64,000 nucleotides of DNA from Azolla caroliniana. Taxonomy: Eukaryota; Polypodiophyta. Of the stretch, positions 10,101 through 20,679 are shown piece by piece. A model generated the notes under the pieces. The model made no database searches. It saw only the letters and a program-made list of their open reading frames with translations, and was not told the DNA's origin. The stretch covers positions 14,508,001 to 14,572,000 of the forward strand of contig JBHGNT010000007.1 of NCBI GenBank assembly GCA_043228905.1. The letters run 5' to 3'. Position 1 is the stretch's first letter; the number at the start of each line of letters is the position of its first letter. The translations under genes and the position numbers were made by a program.

Positions 10101-11273
10101 TACGAAATGGAGGAAGATGGCTCGTTAAAAAAATTTAGCCACAAAAAAGATATTACGAGAGATCTTTACTACAATGTGGTTTGCGGTAATGTCATCGACT
10201 TGATCCAGAAGGTGCCAAAGAAGGAATATACGCTAATGATTGCGGATATTCCTTACGGATTTCGAATGGTTGGGTCATCATACGACGATGAACCGTTTAG
10301 GTTTAAACAATTGGAGAAGATGGTCAAGGATTTCGCTGAGCTAACGACCGCATCCTTGTGGCGAATAGTTGTCTTTCATAGTATGGACCAAGGGTACTCG
10401 GTAGCTCAAGCTTTGAGATCTCGTTGCCATGGCATCGAGAACCTTGCATGGTAAGGATTTTTTATAGGTGTCTTTCACTATATTGCAATTCTTAAGGTTG
10501 TTGAATCTATTCTTAACTCGATGAATTATTTTTTATAGGATCAAGACCAATGTAAATAGAGGGCCAACTTTTCGGTTCGTTAATGCCATTGAATACATAA
10601 CGGTTGGCTACTTCGATGAAATTAAGAAACAGAGAATCAAAGAGCATTCTAATGAAGTGGGAGGTTCAAATCTGTTGGTATATCCAGTAGTGACTCGGAA
10701 ATTGCGACATGTCACCACGACAGAACGGGGACTTGTCAACCCATACCAAAAACCTCAACGACTTATGATGCGCTTGATCGAGATGTTTTCTGTCGAAGGA
10801 GACTGGATATTAGATCTCTTTTCTGGCACAGGTATTCCTCGAACTAGGGTAACGATCTTGAGATAACCAATCACTTTTTTTTCGTTTGACAACTAAATCT
10901 TCTTGTTACTTACATCACAGGAACTACGTCAGCATGTGCATTGAAGTTGTTTAGAAATACAGTTGCATTGGAGAAGGACGAGGACCAAGTTATATTTATT
11001 AATATGCGGATTAAGGCTTTGTGGGAGTGCCCAGACTAGGATGAGGAGGTCGGTGCAAAGAACCTCACCAATACAGAAAGGTTTCAACCTGCTTCGCGAG
11101 AGCCTATTCCTCCGTTAGCCGGTGAACCGGGGGAGCTAATAGAGCTTGATGATGAGCTTATAGAAGATATTTCGTTGGCTCGGCTAACAGGGGAAACCAA
11201 TGCACCTATAGCCGAAGACAGTTCTACACAAGATGATGAAGAAAATGACGTTGATGAATTGATTGCTATGTAA
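7189..11273 (+). CDS. ParB-like domain fused to a beta-class N4/N6 DNA methyltransferase (spliced; two in-frame stops)
   Basis: Six exons with GT-AG introns keep one frame of 975 codons: 7189-7223, 8048-9685, 9762-9900, 9984-10450, 10539-10831 and 10921-11273. Exon 1 encodes MSSKRIEREDS and is conserved in copy 2. Residues about 80-260 are a charged linker. Residues about 268-400 resemble the ParB/Srx fold (YFVIGGSHSAEARRQL; then TTEEAKLLAWDHNND, like the segment after ParB in bacterial ParB-methylase fusions). The methylase has motif IV ADIPYG at about 691 and motif I DLFSGTGTT at about 851, joined across the last intron. The order IV then I defines the beta class. The Asp favours N6-adenine, but DIPY instead of DPPY is unusual and is shared by both copies. 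TGA at 8070-8072 (CGA in copy 2) and TAG at 11037-11039 (CAG in copy 2) interrupt it. A downstream Met at 8143 could still give ParB plus most of the methylase. Confidence 0.8.
7274..7604. repeat. Iteron array: seven 25-bp palindromes at exact 51-bp spacing
   Basis: Palindromes of the form GAACTCGATACG-C/G-CGTATCGAGTTC start at 7274, 7325, 7376, 7427, 7478, 7529 and 7580. Each is 25 bp with a single central base; three units carry one change. The 26-bp spacers are similar to each other. The array lies in intron 1 of the ParB-methyltransferase gene, between its promoter and the ParB exon. A decayed array sits at the same place in copy 2. 51 bp is close to five helical turns, so all sites face one side of the DNA. 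Each unit has four CpG and two TCGA sites. I infer a binding or methylation site for the element's own protein. Confidence 0.9.
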
Positions 11274-12285
11274 TAGACTCTATAAAGAATATGACACTGA
11301 CGATTTGTTAAGATTTCACATTATTAATACAAATTTTGGGTTTTACCTAGTGGATTCTATTCTTTATAATCTTCTATATGTTTCAATTTTATTTTTATAT
11401 ACTTGATTAGTAGATTTATGACATTGGTTTCACCGCGTGCATAGCTGACTACCAAACTTATGGAGAAACATGAACTAGTTTAAATGGAGGCTGATTTTGG
11501 TCCAAGCTAACCTTAACAGAACATGGCCCTATAATTGTTGCCATGACTGTCCATGTTGTTATTATGGATCTTTGTCTTCTATTGTTAAAACTATTATGTT
11601 TCTATTCCATTGCTGCTTAGATTGTGTAGTGTGTTGATAATGGTTCCAGTTGCGTTATCGTTCGGAGTTTGATCTTGTGTGAATCACCTAAGCAATAGAG
11701 TAGATCAATTTTAAATACAGGTATGAAAGCCTAATAGGTTTGTTATTTCCATGACATTATCCTAAAGTTCATTGCCTTACATTGTGCACAATTATATACA
11801 CATATGGTTTGATCCCATATGAACAAACTGAGGAATAGATTAGATCAACTTTAAATACAAGTATTGAATACTTTAATAAGTTAGTTATTCCAATCACTTA
11901 TCCTAATGTGCACTATCCTACATTTTCCACAATTACATACATGCACGTATGGGTCAAAGTATAAATTATATCTCATTTTATTAGTATGGATACAAGTACA
12001 CCTCATATTTTTGTAAAACCTACCTAATTAATATAAGTCTTTAAGTTAGTGTTTCCCTTGTCGCACAATAGTGCCATATTGAGCCATAGTTGAACTTTAT
12101 TATGCCTACATTAACTTATCAACATGTCTAAACTTGCATGATTTCTAATGATCTCCACTCGTAGATCTATCATGTATTTTTATATTTGCAAATTCTCATC
12201 AAGTTGAGGAACATGTGATACTAGTGCATCCAATTTTTGTAGAGAGGGTGTATTTGCTTCGTTTTAAGAAGATTCTACAAGTGGA
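11274..12285. other. Non-coding 3' region of transposon copy 1
   Basis: No reading frame is seen after the methyltransferase stop. The sequence is AT-rich and matches the corresponding region of copy 2 (53541-54588) over its length. Two related segments around TGGTTTGATCCCATATGAAC and AAATACAGGTATGAAAG suggest an old local duplication (about 11640-11940). It includes polyadenylation-like AT stretches after 11280. Confidence 0.5.
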
Positions 12286-12321
12286 ATGCGCAATCCTTCC
12301 ACTTGTGAACGCGAACGTGTT
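12286..12321. repeat. Terminal inverted repeat, methyltransferase-side end of copy 1
   Basis: Reverse complement of the left repeat, ending GCGAACGTGTT and followed by TSD TTGA (12322-12325). Just inside, ACAAGTGGAA and TTCCACTTGT form a 10-bp inverted repeat around a 10-base spacer (12276-12305). The same structure marks the methyltransferase-side end of copy 2, so the two ends of the element are built differently. Confidence 0.9.
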
Positions 12322-13152
12322 TTGATAAGAAGTAGGAACATTGTCGTGATATGTGGTGCTCATGGGAAGACAAGCATCAAACTCTAGGTTTATAAAAGGT
12401 TGAAAATTCAGACGAAAACCATAAGGACATGCAATGCTTAAAACAATAAAAAGATATACCTCAATTGGAAAGACCTTAGTCTTAGAGGGATAAGGTCAAG
12501 CGTTGAACATTTGAACTTTAGCCAATCTAATGAATGGCTCAAAATCTAGGAAAGGGCATGTCTCATACCAAAGCTCGTCGTTGTCATCGCGTACTCATTG
12601 TGCTCCACTATTATTGATGTTGTTCCTACCAATTATCACCGTCGATGTTGGCATTAGGTACTCGTGCACCACAGTGATAGTGTGGTTGTTGCTAGTCATC
12701 ACGTACTCATTGTGCTCAACAGTTATTGTTGTTCCTACCAGTTATCACCGTCGTTGTCGGCATCATGTACTCGTGCTCTACAGTGATAGTTGTGGTTGCT
12801 GCTAGTTATCATCGTGGACATCTATATGGCAAATGACACTCTTGTCAACAACCTCCATTGTTGTTGTCATCACACACTCGTTGTGCTTAACAATGATAAT
12901 TGTTGCGACCAATGATTACGGTCGAGATCGATATAACAACTGCAACCTTGTCCACAACCTCCATTGACATCTACTAGCCATGTCATCTACCCTCAATTCT
13001 TCTTTTTTTTACACTTTAGGACAAGTAAAAAAAACGTTCTTACACCCCAACCCACAAAACTTAAAATCTTTTCATTTCCCCAAATACCCCTCCTATCTTC
13101 CAAATACCATAAACATGCACACACACACACACATATAATTCCCTACACAAAT
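12322..13152. repeat. Tandem-repeat region, main period 112 bp
   Basis: GTACTCATTGTGCTC starts units at 12591 and 12703 that stay alignable for about 110 bp (TTGTTCCTACCA, ATCACCGTCG, GTACTCGTGC). A degenerate third unit follows from about 12879. No gene is recognised. 12950-13150 is pyrimidine- and A-rich with an (AC)n tract near 13115. Confidence 0.6.
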
Positions 13153-13600
13153 TGTTGAGCGAGATAGCTCAACTTGGGCCAGATCGGCTGAAGAAGCCAA
13201 GATCCAAATAGGATAGAGACCAATTGGCTAGGACTAAATCATTTGAATAAGCGGAAAGCTGAATTGGTTAGGAAATCGAATAGGCTAGTCAGTAGGGGTC
13301 TATACTCCTACTTTAGTTAATAGGAATATTATACGAAAAGTTAGTATCATGCTCATTCATGAGCATTGAACTATAGATAGGACTCATGTCAGCCTGTTGT
13401 CAAGGCTTGTATAAAAGTGTTCACTGAGCATAATCATATGTATAGAGCATTATTATTTTGAGTACATTCCTACTGTATGCTCACTCTGTCTCTCTCTCAT
13501 TGTGTATCTCCATTCTCTGTGTTGACCTAATTGTTGTCTGTTATTCAGCATAGCCGACTATGTTATTAACTCACAAGCTTCCGCACATAAACCTTTTACA
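13153..13600 (+). repeat. 5' LTR of Copia H
   Basis: Begins TGTTGAGC and ends TTTTACA, 448 bp. TGGTATTAGATCGCGAGGG follows at once, a decayed form of the TGGTATCAGAGC initiator-Met primer site. Confidence 0.78.
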
Positions 13601-13693
13601 TGGTATTAGATCGCGAGGGTTGAGAATCCTCTGCAACCGATAGAAAAGCAAAAGACGACATAGAGAAGTTACTTTCTTCCGAAACAACAGGAA

Positions 13694-16125
13694 CATGGAT
13701 AGAGGCATAGGCAACTTGCTTCCTACAGAAAAGCTGGATAGGAGCAACTACACATATTGGTCCTACAAGATGCACCAATAACTACTTGTGCATGGATATT
13801 GGAGTTATGTGTAAGGAGCGAATGATGTAGCACCGGAGCCGTCGCACAAAGACTTTCCAACCTAGGAGCAAGCAGCAAGCTGAGTCTTGTACTACTTCGC
13901 ATCTTGTGTGAGTGATCAGATGCTCATCTACATAAAAGAAGCAAAGTCACTGAAGGATGCTTGGGGGAACCTGATGTCACATTCTAGACTCGAACCTCTG
14001 ACCTATAACACACATAGTACATTGTTGTGTTAGATCATATGTAATGTCTTGTGAACTTATATATGGTTTAATATTATATAGTTTAATATATATTCTAGTT
14101 GTTAGTATATTCTAGAACTATTCTTTGGTATATTCTAAACGGGTATATTCTAGAGATATTTCTCGAGTATATTCAATCTTAGAACTTATATAAATATGTG
14201 TAGCCTCCTTGGTTAATTTCAAGGGATTCAACACCAGTCATTGACACATCAATCTAGTATTCTGGTTTCACCGCATCTTGTCTCCTCCATCTTCATCTCT
14301 GTCATTCATGCTTTTGTGTCGTTCATAGCTTCTTAAGTTCCATGCTCCATCTGAGTCCGTGGCTGGTCTATTCATGACAGTTTGAATCCCTTCCAACTGG
14401 AAGCATCACCGCTCTCTGTCATCACCCTTGTTTCTAGAGTTACCATCATCATCGTCCGTGCTTCTAGAGTTACTGTCATCAACATCCTTGTCCTCGACAT
14501 CATCATTTTCAACACCACTTCACCCAACCGTCATTGTCGTCAACACTACTTTGCATGGTCATTCATTATCATCATTGTTCCACCCTCTTCATTGTCATTG
14601 TTATCATCTATAGGTATCATTTTGCATCACGATTTGGGTGAGGATTGCTTTGATCGTTCAACTTCCTAGTTCCAGTGCGGGTTACAACCACTCATTTTCT
14701 TGGTGGGGATTGAATCATTGCTCGCTTGCACTCATTTTCATTTTAGTTCAAGTCTCGCTCCACTTTCCTTTGGTGAGGACCAATTTTGATCACTCACCTT
14801 CTAATTTCAGTGGGGGTCACAACCACTCACTTTCCTGGTGGGGATCACGTCGGTTTCTCGCTAGCACCCTCTCATGATAGAAGCAGATTTTAATGTCACA
14901 TTCTAGTCTCGAACCTCTGACCTATAACACACCTAGTACATAGTTGTGGTAGATCATATGGAAAGTCTTGTGAGCTTATATATGGTTTAATATTGTATAG
15001 ATTAACATATATTCTACTAGTTAGTATATTCTAAAACTATTCTATGGTACATTCTAGAGATATTTCTCAAGTATATTCTAGAGATATTTCTCGAGTATAT
15101 TCTAGAGATATTTCTCGAGTATATTCTAGAGATATTCAATCTTAGAACTTGTATAAATACTTGTAGCCTCCTTGGTCCCTTTCAAGGGATTCAACACCAT
15201 TCATTGACACATCAATCTAGTATTTTGGTTTCACCCCATCTTTTCTTCTCCATCTTCATCTCTGTCTTTCATGCTTTTGTGTTGTTCACAGCTTCTTAAG
15301 TTCCATGCTCTTAACCCATCATCCAAGCTCTGTCTGAGTCCACGGTTAATGTGTCCGTGACACCTGAAAATGGTCTTCGTTGCCAGCACCACATCTCGTA
15401 AGTTGCAGCATTAGACAGAAGTTGAACAACGTTCGACAAGGAGGTATGTCGATAATTGACTACACCAGAAAGATCAAGAAAATCTATGACGCACTTGGAT
15501 CCATCAGTGTTACTATGGATGAAGACGAGATGGTGCCGATCTATCTTGATGGTCTAGCTCAAAAGTATGGGCCAATTTGGATGTCTATCTGCACAAGAGA
15601 GAGAATCCTCGTCCTTTTTTCACTTGCATTCGATGCTTCTTGTAGAGGAGAACCACATGGGTGTGTCGACGAGCATGCACACCAACAACAAGATGTTGTA
15701 CCCGGAGGCAGAGAAGCCCTTGTGGTCGTGGTGGACATGATGGATCGGAACTTAATGGAGGAGGTTGACAAGAGTTGAACATAAGGCATAGAAGTGGTGC
15801 TAAACAATTTTGGACCCTTCACGAGTACGGGGAGTCAAGGTAGTGCCAGAAGCTGGCAAGGAAAGACCGCAACGAACTGCTAGTATTGTGGCAGGAAGGG
15901 TCACAAGGAGAGCAAGTGCTAGAAAAAGCGTAGCAATTCAGACATAGCCGGTGCGAGCCGAGATGACATAGACAAGCGTCAAAGATCGCACTATGCCGAA
16001 GGCTCAGGACGAGTTGAAATTGACCGTGCCTTCATTATGAAGCACAAAGCAAACTTGATGGCGGCGACCACTTCAAAGTCAAACGAGGTGTGGTACGTGG
16101 ATTCACAAGCATGGAGAGACCTATA
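13694..16125 (+). pseudogene. Copia H gag-protease, broken
   Basis: Starts at ATG 13694 with MDRGIGNLLPTEKLDRSNYT. Gag is split by the TRIM at 13975-15362 and resumes with QKLNNVRQGGMSIIDYTRKI. A zinc knuckle follows near 15878-15925 (YCGRKGHKESKC, with flanking Cys codons mutated). The protease start VWYVDSQAW is at about 16087-16116; Asp is kept but the usual DSG is DSQ. Several in-frame stops show it is dead. Confidence 0.7.
13975..15362 (+). mobile_element. TRIM/LARD-like non-autonomous LTR element
   Basis: Two LTRs, 13975-14379 and 14894-15362, begin TGTCACATTCTAG and end ATGACA or GTGACA. They are flanked by the exact 5-bp duplication CCTGA (13970-13974 and 15363-15367), inside the gag of Copia H. 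The 514-bp interior has no gag or pol, only low-complexity TCATCATC-rich DNA and two related CACAACCACTCA(T/C)TTTC segments. The second LTR has an expanded TATTCTAGAGATATTTCTCG repeat (15045-15140), so the two LTRs differ in length. Confidence 0.85.
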
Positions 16126-16230
16126 AAAGCCTCTAGTTGGGCTTTTGTAAGGGGGGTCAATAGGTGATATCACCATCATCATCACCATCAATATAAAATT
16201 CTTCTTATAAATATACTTCTTATTGTTCTT

Positions 16231-18073
16231 TGTAAAGTATTATGTGCGGAAGCAATAGAAAACCAAACACACAGAAAATACGCAGGTTTAATGGAGAGCT
16301 TGAGTATACATAGTACGCGGGAGAGATAGAGAGAGAACACACAGAAAAATCAATTCCAAAAAATTAACTCTATACTTACATCGTGCTCAGTGAGCACCTT
16401 TTATACAAGCCCTGACAATGGGCTGACACAAGTATTGACAGTACTTGACTGCTCATAAATGTCGGGAACCCAACGTTCCTTATGCGCAACGCTCAGCCAC
16501 AACCGAGGTTAGAATGATACACAGAAAAAAACGGGAAATAAAACGCGACACAAAGAAGGGGAGAATACACAGGAGGTTTACGTGGAAAACCCCAAACTAG
16601 GGGAAAAACCACGGCAGCCCACAGGCTACAAACTGTCACTATGTAGGAATATACAACAGTGAGTTCACTGAGGCAACAACCTCGTGCTCACAGATCTTCG
16701 CCACAGGCGGCGGTTACAACAGAGGCAACGACCTCGTCTCTCTCTCTCTCTCTGTACAGTTACGCACTCTCTCTTCTTCTTGCACCAACAAGGAAAAAAT
16801 GACAACATCAATCTATCAAGTTTGCCCTAAGTCATATTTATACTAATATGACTTTTCGGCTATTTACAAATGTAGCCTCGAGGGGCTCTTAGAAACATAT
16901 TTACGAATATGTCGCTTCCTCCGGTTCACACCAGGCCTGCACCATCCGGCTCTCCGTAGCCGAGTACTCCTCATCCGGTTCACACCGGGTCTGTATCATC
17001 CGGCTCTCCGTAGCCAGGTACTCCTCATCCGGTCTTCACCGGGTCTGCATCATCCGGCTCTTTGTAGCCAGGTACTCCTCATTCGGTTCATACCGGGCCT
17101 GCACCATCCGGCTCTCCGTAGCCGAGTACTCCTCATCCGGTTCATTGTTCTTCTCCCTTCCCATCCGGAGGGACCTGTCTCCCAACAAACTCCCACAAAG
17201 AAGGAGAAAATACACAGGAGGTTTACGTGGAAAACCCCAAACTAGGGGAAAAACCACGACAGCCCACAGGCTACAAACTGTCACTATGTAGGAATATACA
17301 ACAGTGAGTTCACTGAGGCAACGACCTCGTGCTCACAGATCTTCGCCACAGGTGGCGGTTACAACAGAGGCAACGACCTCGTCTCTCTCTCTCTCTATGT
17401 ACAGTTACGCACTCTCTCTTCTTCTTGCACCAACAAGGAAAAAATGACAACATCAATCTATCAAGTTTGCCCTAAGTCATATTTATACTAATATGACTTT
17501 TCGGCTATTTACAAATGTAGCCTCGAGGGGCTCTTAGAAACATATTTACGAATATGTCGCTTCCTCCAGTTCACACCGGGCCTGCACCATCCGGCTCTCC
17601 GTAGCCGGGTACTCCTCATCCAGTTCACACCGGGTCTGTATCATCCGGCTCTCCGTAGCCAGGTACTCCTCATCCGGCTCTCCGTAGCCAGGTACTCCTC
17701 ATCCGGTCTTCACCGGGTCTGCATCATCCGGCTCTCCGTAGCCAAGTACTCCTCATCCGGTTCATACCGGGCCTGCACCATCCGGCTCTCCGTAGCCGAG
17801 TACTCCTCATCCGGTTCATTGTTCTTCTCCCTTCCCATCCGGAGGGACCTGTCTCCCAACAATAAATGAGCCTCGACACTTACTCCCAAAACTATTCCTT
17901 ACGAGGAATATCTCTCTAACAGCCTTTCGGTTTATGCACCGATACGGCCTCTCGTTACGCACTGGTTTGCATATCCGTTTTACGCACTGGTCCGGCCTAA
18001 CCGATCGGTCCCAACTGATCCGGTTCTCGGTTTGCACAGCTAATCCGGCCAATGTTGAGCTTGTATCTCAACA
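16231..18073 (-). repeat. 3' LTR of Copia A, split by element F
   Basis: Segments 16231-16459 and 17862-18073 align with the 5' LTR at 34210-34631. On the minus strand it begins TGTTGAGATACAAG, preceded by the polypurine tract TTGAGGGGGAG (18074-18085). Confidence 0.82.
16460..17861 (-). mobile_element. Copia relic F: two nearly adjoining LTRs without an interior
   Basis: It begins TGTCGGGAACC and ends TCTCCCAACA, with the duplication ATAAA on both sides (16455-16459 and 17862-17866). The first LTR is 16460 to about 17186. After eight bases of interior (AACTCCCA) the second LTR follows, lacking its first 90 or so bases. Both carry (CT)n tracts and the CCGG-rich minisatellite. The gag-pol has been lost, probably by recombination between LTRs. 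Confidence 0.82.
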
Positions 18074-18575
18074 CTCCCCCTCAAGCTCAACTTGAGGTTC
18101 CATCCGCTCTTCCGGATCTACGTTCCGGTTCCTCCTAGCTCCACGCCTTGCTTGCGCTCCTCGACCTGTTCAATTCCGCGCGCCTCGACCCTTTTGGTCG
18201 GCTTGTCTGCTCACACGGCCCTTCTCAGCTTCCTTGCTGTTGCGGTGTTGGCGCCTCTTTTGCTGCCTTCTCTTCTGCTTGACCTCAGTTGATTCAGCAT
18301 ACCCAAATCAAACACCCGAACCAATTCGGCTTCCTCCGATTGGTTTTCGCTCTCGTTCGAGTTGATTGTTTCCAACTCGTCTTCGGATTTCTCGCTCTTG
18401 ATGGCGTTTTCTTGCCCATGCTTAGATGGCTTCGGCTCTTCCTTTCGACTGCTTCCCTTATGTCCGCTTTCAGACTCTTTCGGGGATCCGCCCTCGGCTT
18501 CTTCAGCCGATCCGAAATTGAATTTTTCATCTGACTCGGCGTCACAGTCTTCTCTCCCCCTTGCGTGGTCATTCG
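18074..18575 (-). other. 3' non-coding interior of Copia A
   Basis: Between the A polypurine tract and Copia B lies 500 bp rich in charged codons in the minus frame (about 18294-18602: KKPRADPRKSLKADIREAVE). It has no RT or RNase H motif. It may be the tail of the A polyprotein or an untranslated region. Confidence 0.45.
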
Positions 18576-20674
18576 TGTCGGAAATACAGGCTTCTTAAGC
18601 ACAACACAGAAACACAGAAAATGGATAATGAACGCACGATACAGTGAAGAGAAGAGTACACAGGATGTTAACGTGGAAAACCCAAACTAGGGAAAAACTA
18701 TGGCAGGCCACAGACTGCGAACTATCACTATATCAGAATGTACAATAGTAAAGCACCGAGGCAACGACCTCGAGCTTTCTATCTTCGCCACAGGCGGCGG
18801 TTACAACAGAGGCAACGACCTCTTCCTCTCTCTCCGTCTCTCTGAGAGATAAACTTTCAGATTTTTTCAAAAGCACTATTGGTGTTAAGCAAGGATGCCC
18901 ACTCTCACCAACACTATTTGGTCTATGCATTGATGAATTGGAAGAAATGGTTACCAAGTTTGCAAAGGAAGAATGTGTTGAAGAAGTTGCCTTTGGGAAT
19001 GTAGTAATTCTGCTTTTGCTATATGCAGATGATGTAGTGCTTTTTGCAAATACTTTAGGAGATGCACAAAAGCTTATGAAGGCATTGGAAATTTTTTGCA
19101 TGCATACTAAATTAAATGTCAATAGCTCTAAAACAAAGATTATGCTTGTGAAGAGCCAAAAAAGAGATAAACCATGCATTATGTACAACAATGAGCCACT
19201 TGAATGTGTGGAAAGCTTCAAATATCTCGGCCTTGAAGTTCCTTCAAATCATAGATGGAATGAATATGCTACACGCCGCTTAGAGGCGGGCAAGTGAGCA
19301 TACTATGCATTTGAGAACACATGCAATCTTGGAGATATTAAGTGTTGGGTCATCAAGAAATATCTTTTCGACACTTTGGTGACATCGGTTCTTCTCTATG
19401 GGGTGGAAGTATGGGGCGGTAGTATCCCTAAATCTATGTGGAAAGAGTTTGAAAATGTCCAAAAGTATTTTCTTACCAAGTTTCTACAAGTTAAGAAACA
19501 AACGCCCTACATCCTCCTCCTCCTTGAGACGGGATCGCTTCCCATTGAGATCATGGCCATGGAAAGGGTTGTTGAATACATGCTTAAGGTTCAAAAAACT
19601 CCCTGACATCGACTTTCTAGAATTGCATGGGAAGCAAGCAAAAAGATCCAAAAGATGCATAAAAGCAAAATTTTGTGTTCCGGTTGGATGCAAGATATAG
19701 AAAAATGGTTTGGTAGATGGGATGTGAGACACTTGCTTCATGATGCATCATTAGATTCCTTTGTAAATGAGGCATTTTTGCAACTCGAATGTATCATGAC
19801 ATGGGACAAATGTGGAGGCTCACGCTTCACACATTATACTACACATGTATACATGTTAGAGCCCATACCGTTATCTGCCATTCGAACCATTGCTTCCATG
19901 CGACTTAGCTCACATGCATTGCGATGTGAAACAGGGCGTTGGGGTACAAGTGATGAGAGTGGTCGGCTATGCACACTTTGCCCTAAACAAGTTCGCGAGT
20001 CTGAGTATCACAGTTGGATACTATGCTCTACCTTTGATCATATTCGACCATGCTTTCCACATCTCTTCGATCGAGCCCAATCTTTGCATGAATTCCTCTC
20101 ACAACCACAATGTGCACTCTCGATTGCAACATTCATTGGTAAAGTTCTTGAACATCGAGAGTCACTACTCACTTTCACACGTATCACGTGAAATGTAATA
20201 TTTTTGGTCTTATAGGTCATATTTGACCTTCGAAGACAATAATATAATCTATCTATCTGTACACTGTTACGCGCTCTGCAGTCTTGCACCAACAAGAATG
20301 AAAACTCATACAACACTCAGTTTGCCCTAAGTCATATTTATACTAATATGACTTTTCGGCTATTTACAAATATAGCCCTGATGGACTCTCAAAAACATAT
20401 TTACGAATATGTCCCTTCATCCGGTGAGCACTCCTCACCAGGCCTGCATCATCCGGCTCTTGCTGGGTACTCCACATCCAGTTCTCACCGGGTCTTCCGT
20501 AGCCGGGTACTTGTCATCCGGTTCTCACCGGGTCTTTCGTTGCCGGGTACTCCACATCCGGTTCTCACCAGGTCTTCCGTTGCCGGGTACTCCACATCCG
20601 GATTCAGCCTCGGCTGAGTTTCTCATCAACACAGCTCTTCTCACTTCCCATCCGGAGGGACCTGTTTCCTAACA
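18576..20674 (-). repeat. 3' LTR of Copia B, with LINE insertion
   Basis: 18576-18843 and about 20259-20674 align with the 5' LTR at 24723-25412. The break lies in the CTCTCTCCGTCTCTC tract. The right part has four copies of a CCGG(T)TCTCACCGGGTCTTCCG minisatellite unit. Confidence 0.78.
18844..20258 (+). mobile_element. 5'-truncated LINE (reverse transcriptase C-terminal half)
   Basis: It opens in mid-RT: GVKQGCPLSPTLFGLCIDEL, then LLLYADDVVLFANT with the catalytic YADD, then SSKTKIML and YLGLEVPS. A thumb-like region follows. Near the end is a zinc-knuckle-like CTLCPKQVRESEYHSWILC. Stops at about 19296 and 19604 and frame changes show decay. The 3' end is a short ATCT repeat (TATAATCTATCTATC) just before the LTR resumes, typical of a LINE tail. 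Confidence 0.8.
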
Positions 20675-20679
20675 AACTT

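Larger units (their letters stand above)
3245..12321 (+). mobile_element. DNA transposon copy 1 encoding a transposase and a ParB-methyltransferase
   Basis: The element is bounded by a 36-bp terminal inverted repeat (3245-3280 and 12286-12321; one mismatch) and by the 4-bp duplication TTGA at 3241-3244 and 12322-12325. Inside, in order, are a transposase-like gene on the minus strand, a shared promoter region, and a spliced ParB-methyltransferase gene on the plus strand. Between exon 1 and exon 2 of that gene lies an array of 51-bp-spaced palindromes. An inverted, partly deleted second copy with the same ends lies at 53505-61137 and has its own 4-bp duplication. I know of no described plant transposon with this gene set. 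It is close to full length, but both genes carry nonsense changes, so it is probably not autonomous now. Confidence 0.88.
13153..16125 (+). mobile_element. Copia element H, 5' half only
   Basis: A 5' LTR, a primer-binding site and the gag and start of the protease are present in the plus direction. Integrase, RT and the 3' LTR are absent. It is related to Copia A: the LTR ends and the gag start (LPTEKLDRSNYTYWSYKMHQ) match. A TRIM-like element sits in the gag. Sequence changes to the Gypsy-like E element just after the protease, so E may have inserted here or the junction may be a deletion. Confidence 0.7.

Noticed and set aside
8070-11039. Stops repaired by U-to-C RNA editing (TGA to CGA, TAG to CAG)
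   Set aside because: Such editing is known from organelles of some seedless plants, not nuclear transcripts. The other copy simply has the unmutated codon.
8048-11273. Bacterial contamination explaining the ParB-methyltransferase
   Set aside because: The gene has five GT-AG introns, exists in two diverged copies, and both lie inside an element with inverted repeats and target duplications surrounded by plant retrotransposons.
7189-11273. Host N4-cytosine methyltransferase gene of the kind reported in liverworts
   Set aside because: ParB fusion, transposon context and motif IV DIPY argue for an element-borne enzyme. Relationship to host genes can only be settled by phylogeny.
3245-12321. Polinton/Maverick or Helitron
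   Set aside because: No DNA polymerase B, capsid, Rep or helicase is present. TSDs are 4 bp, not 6 bp, and ends are true inverted repeats.
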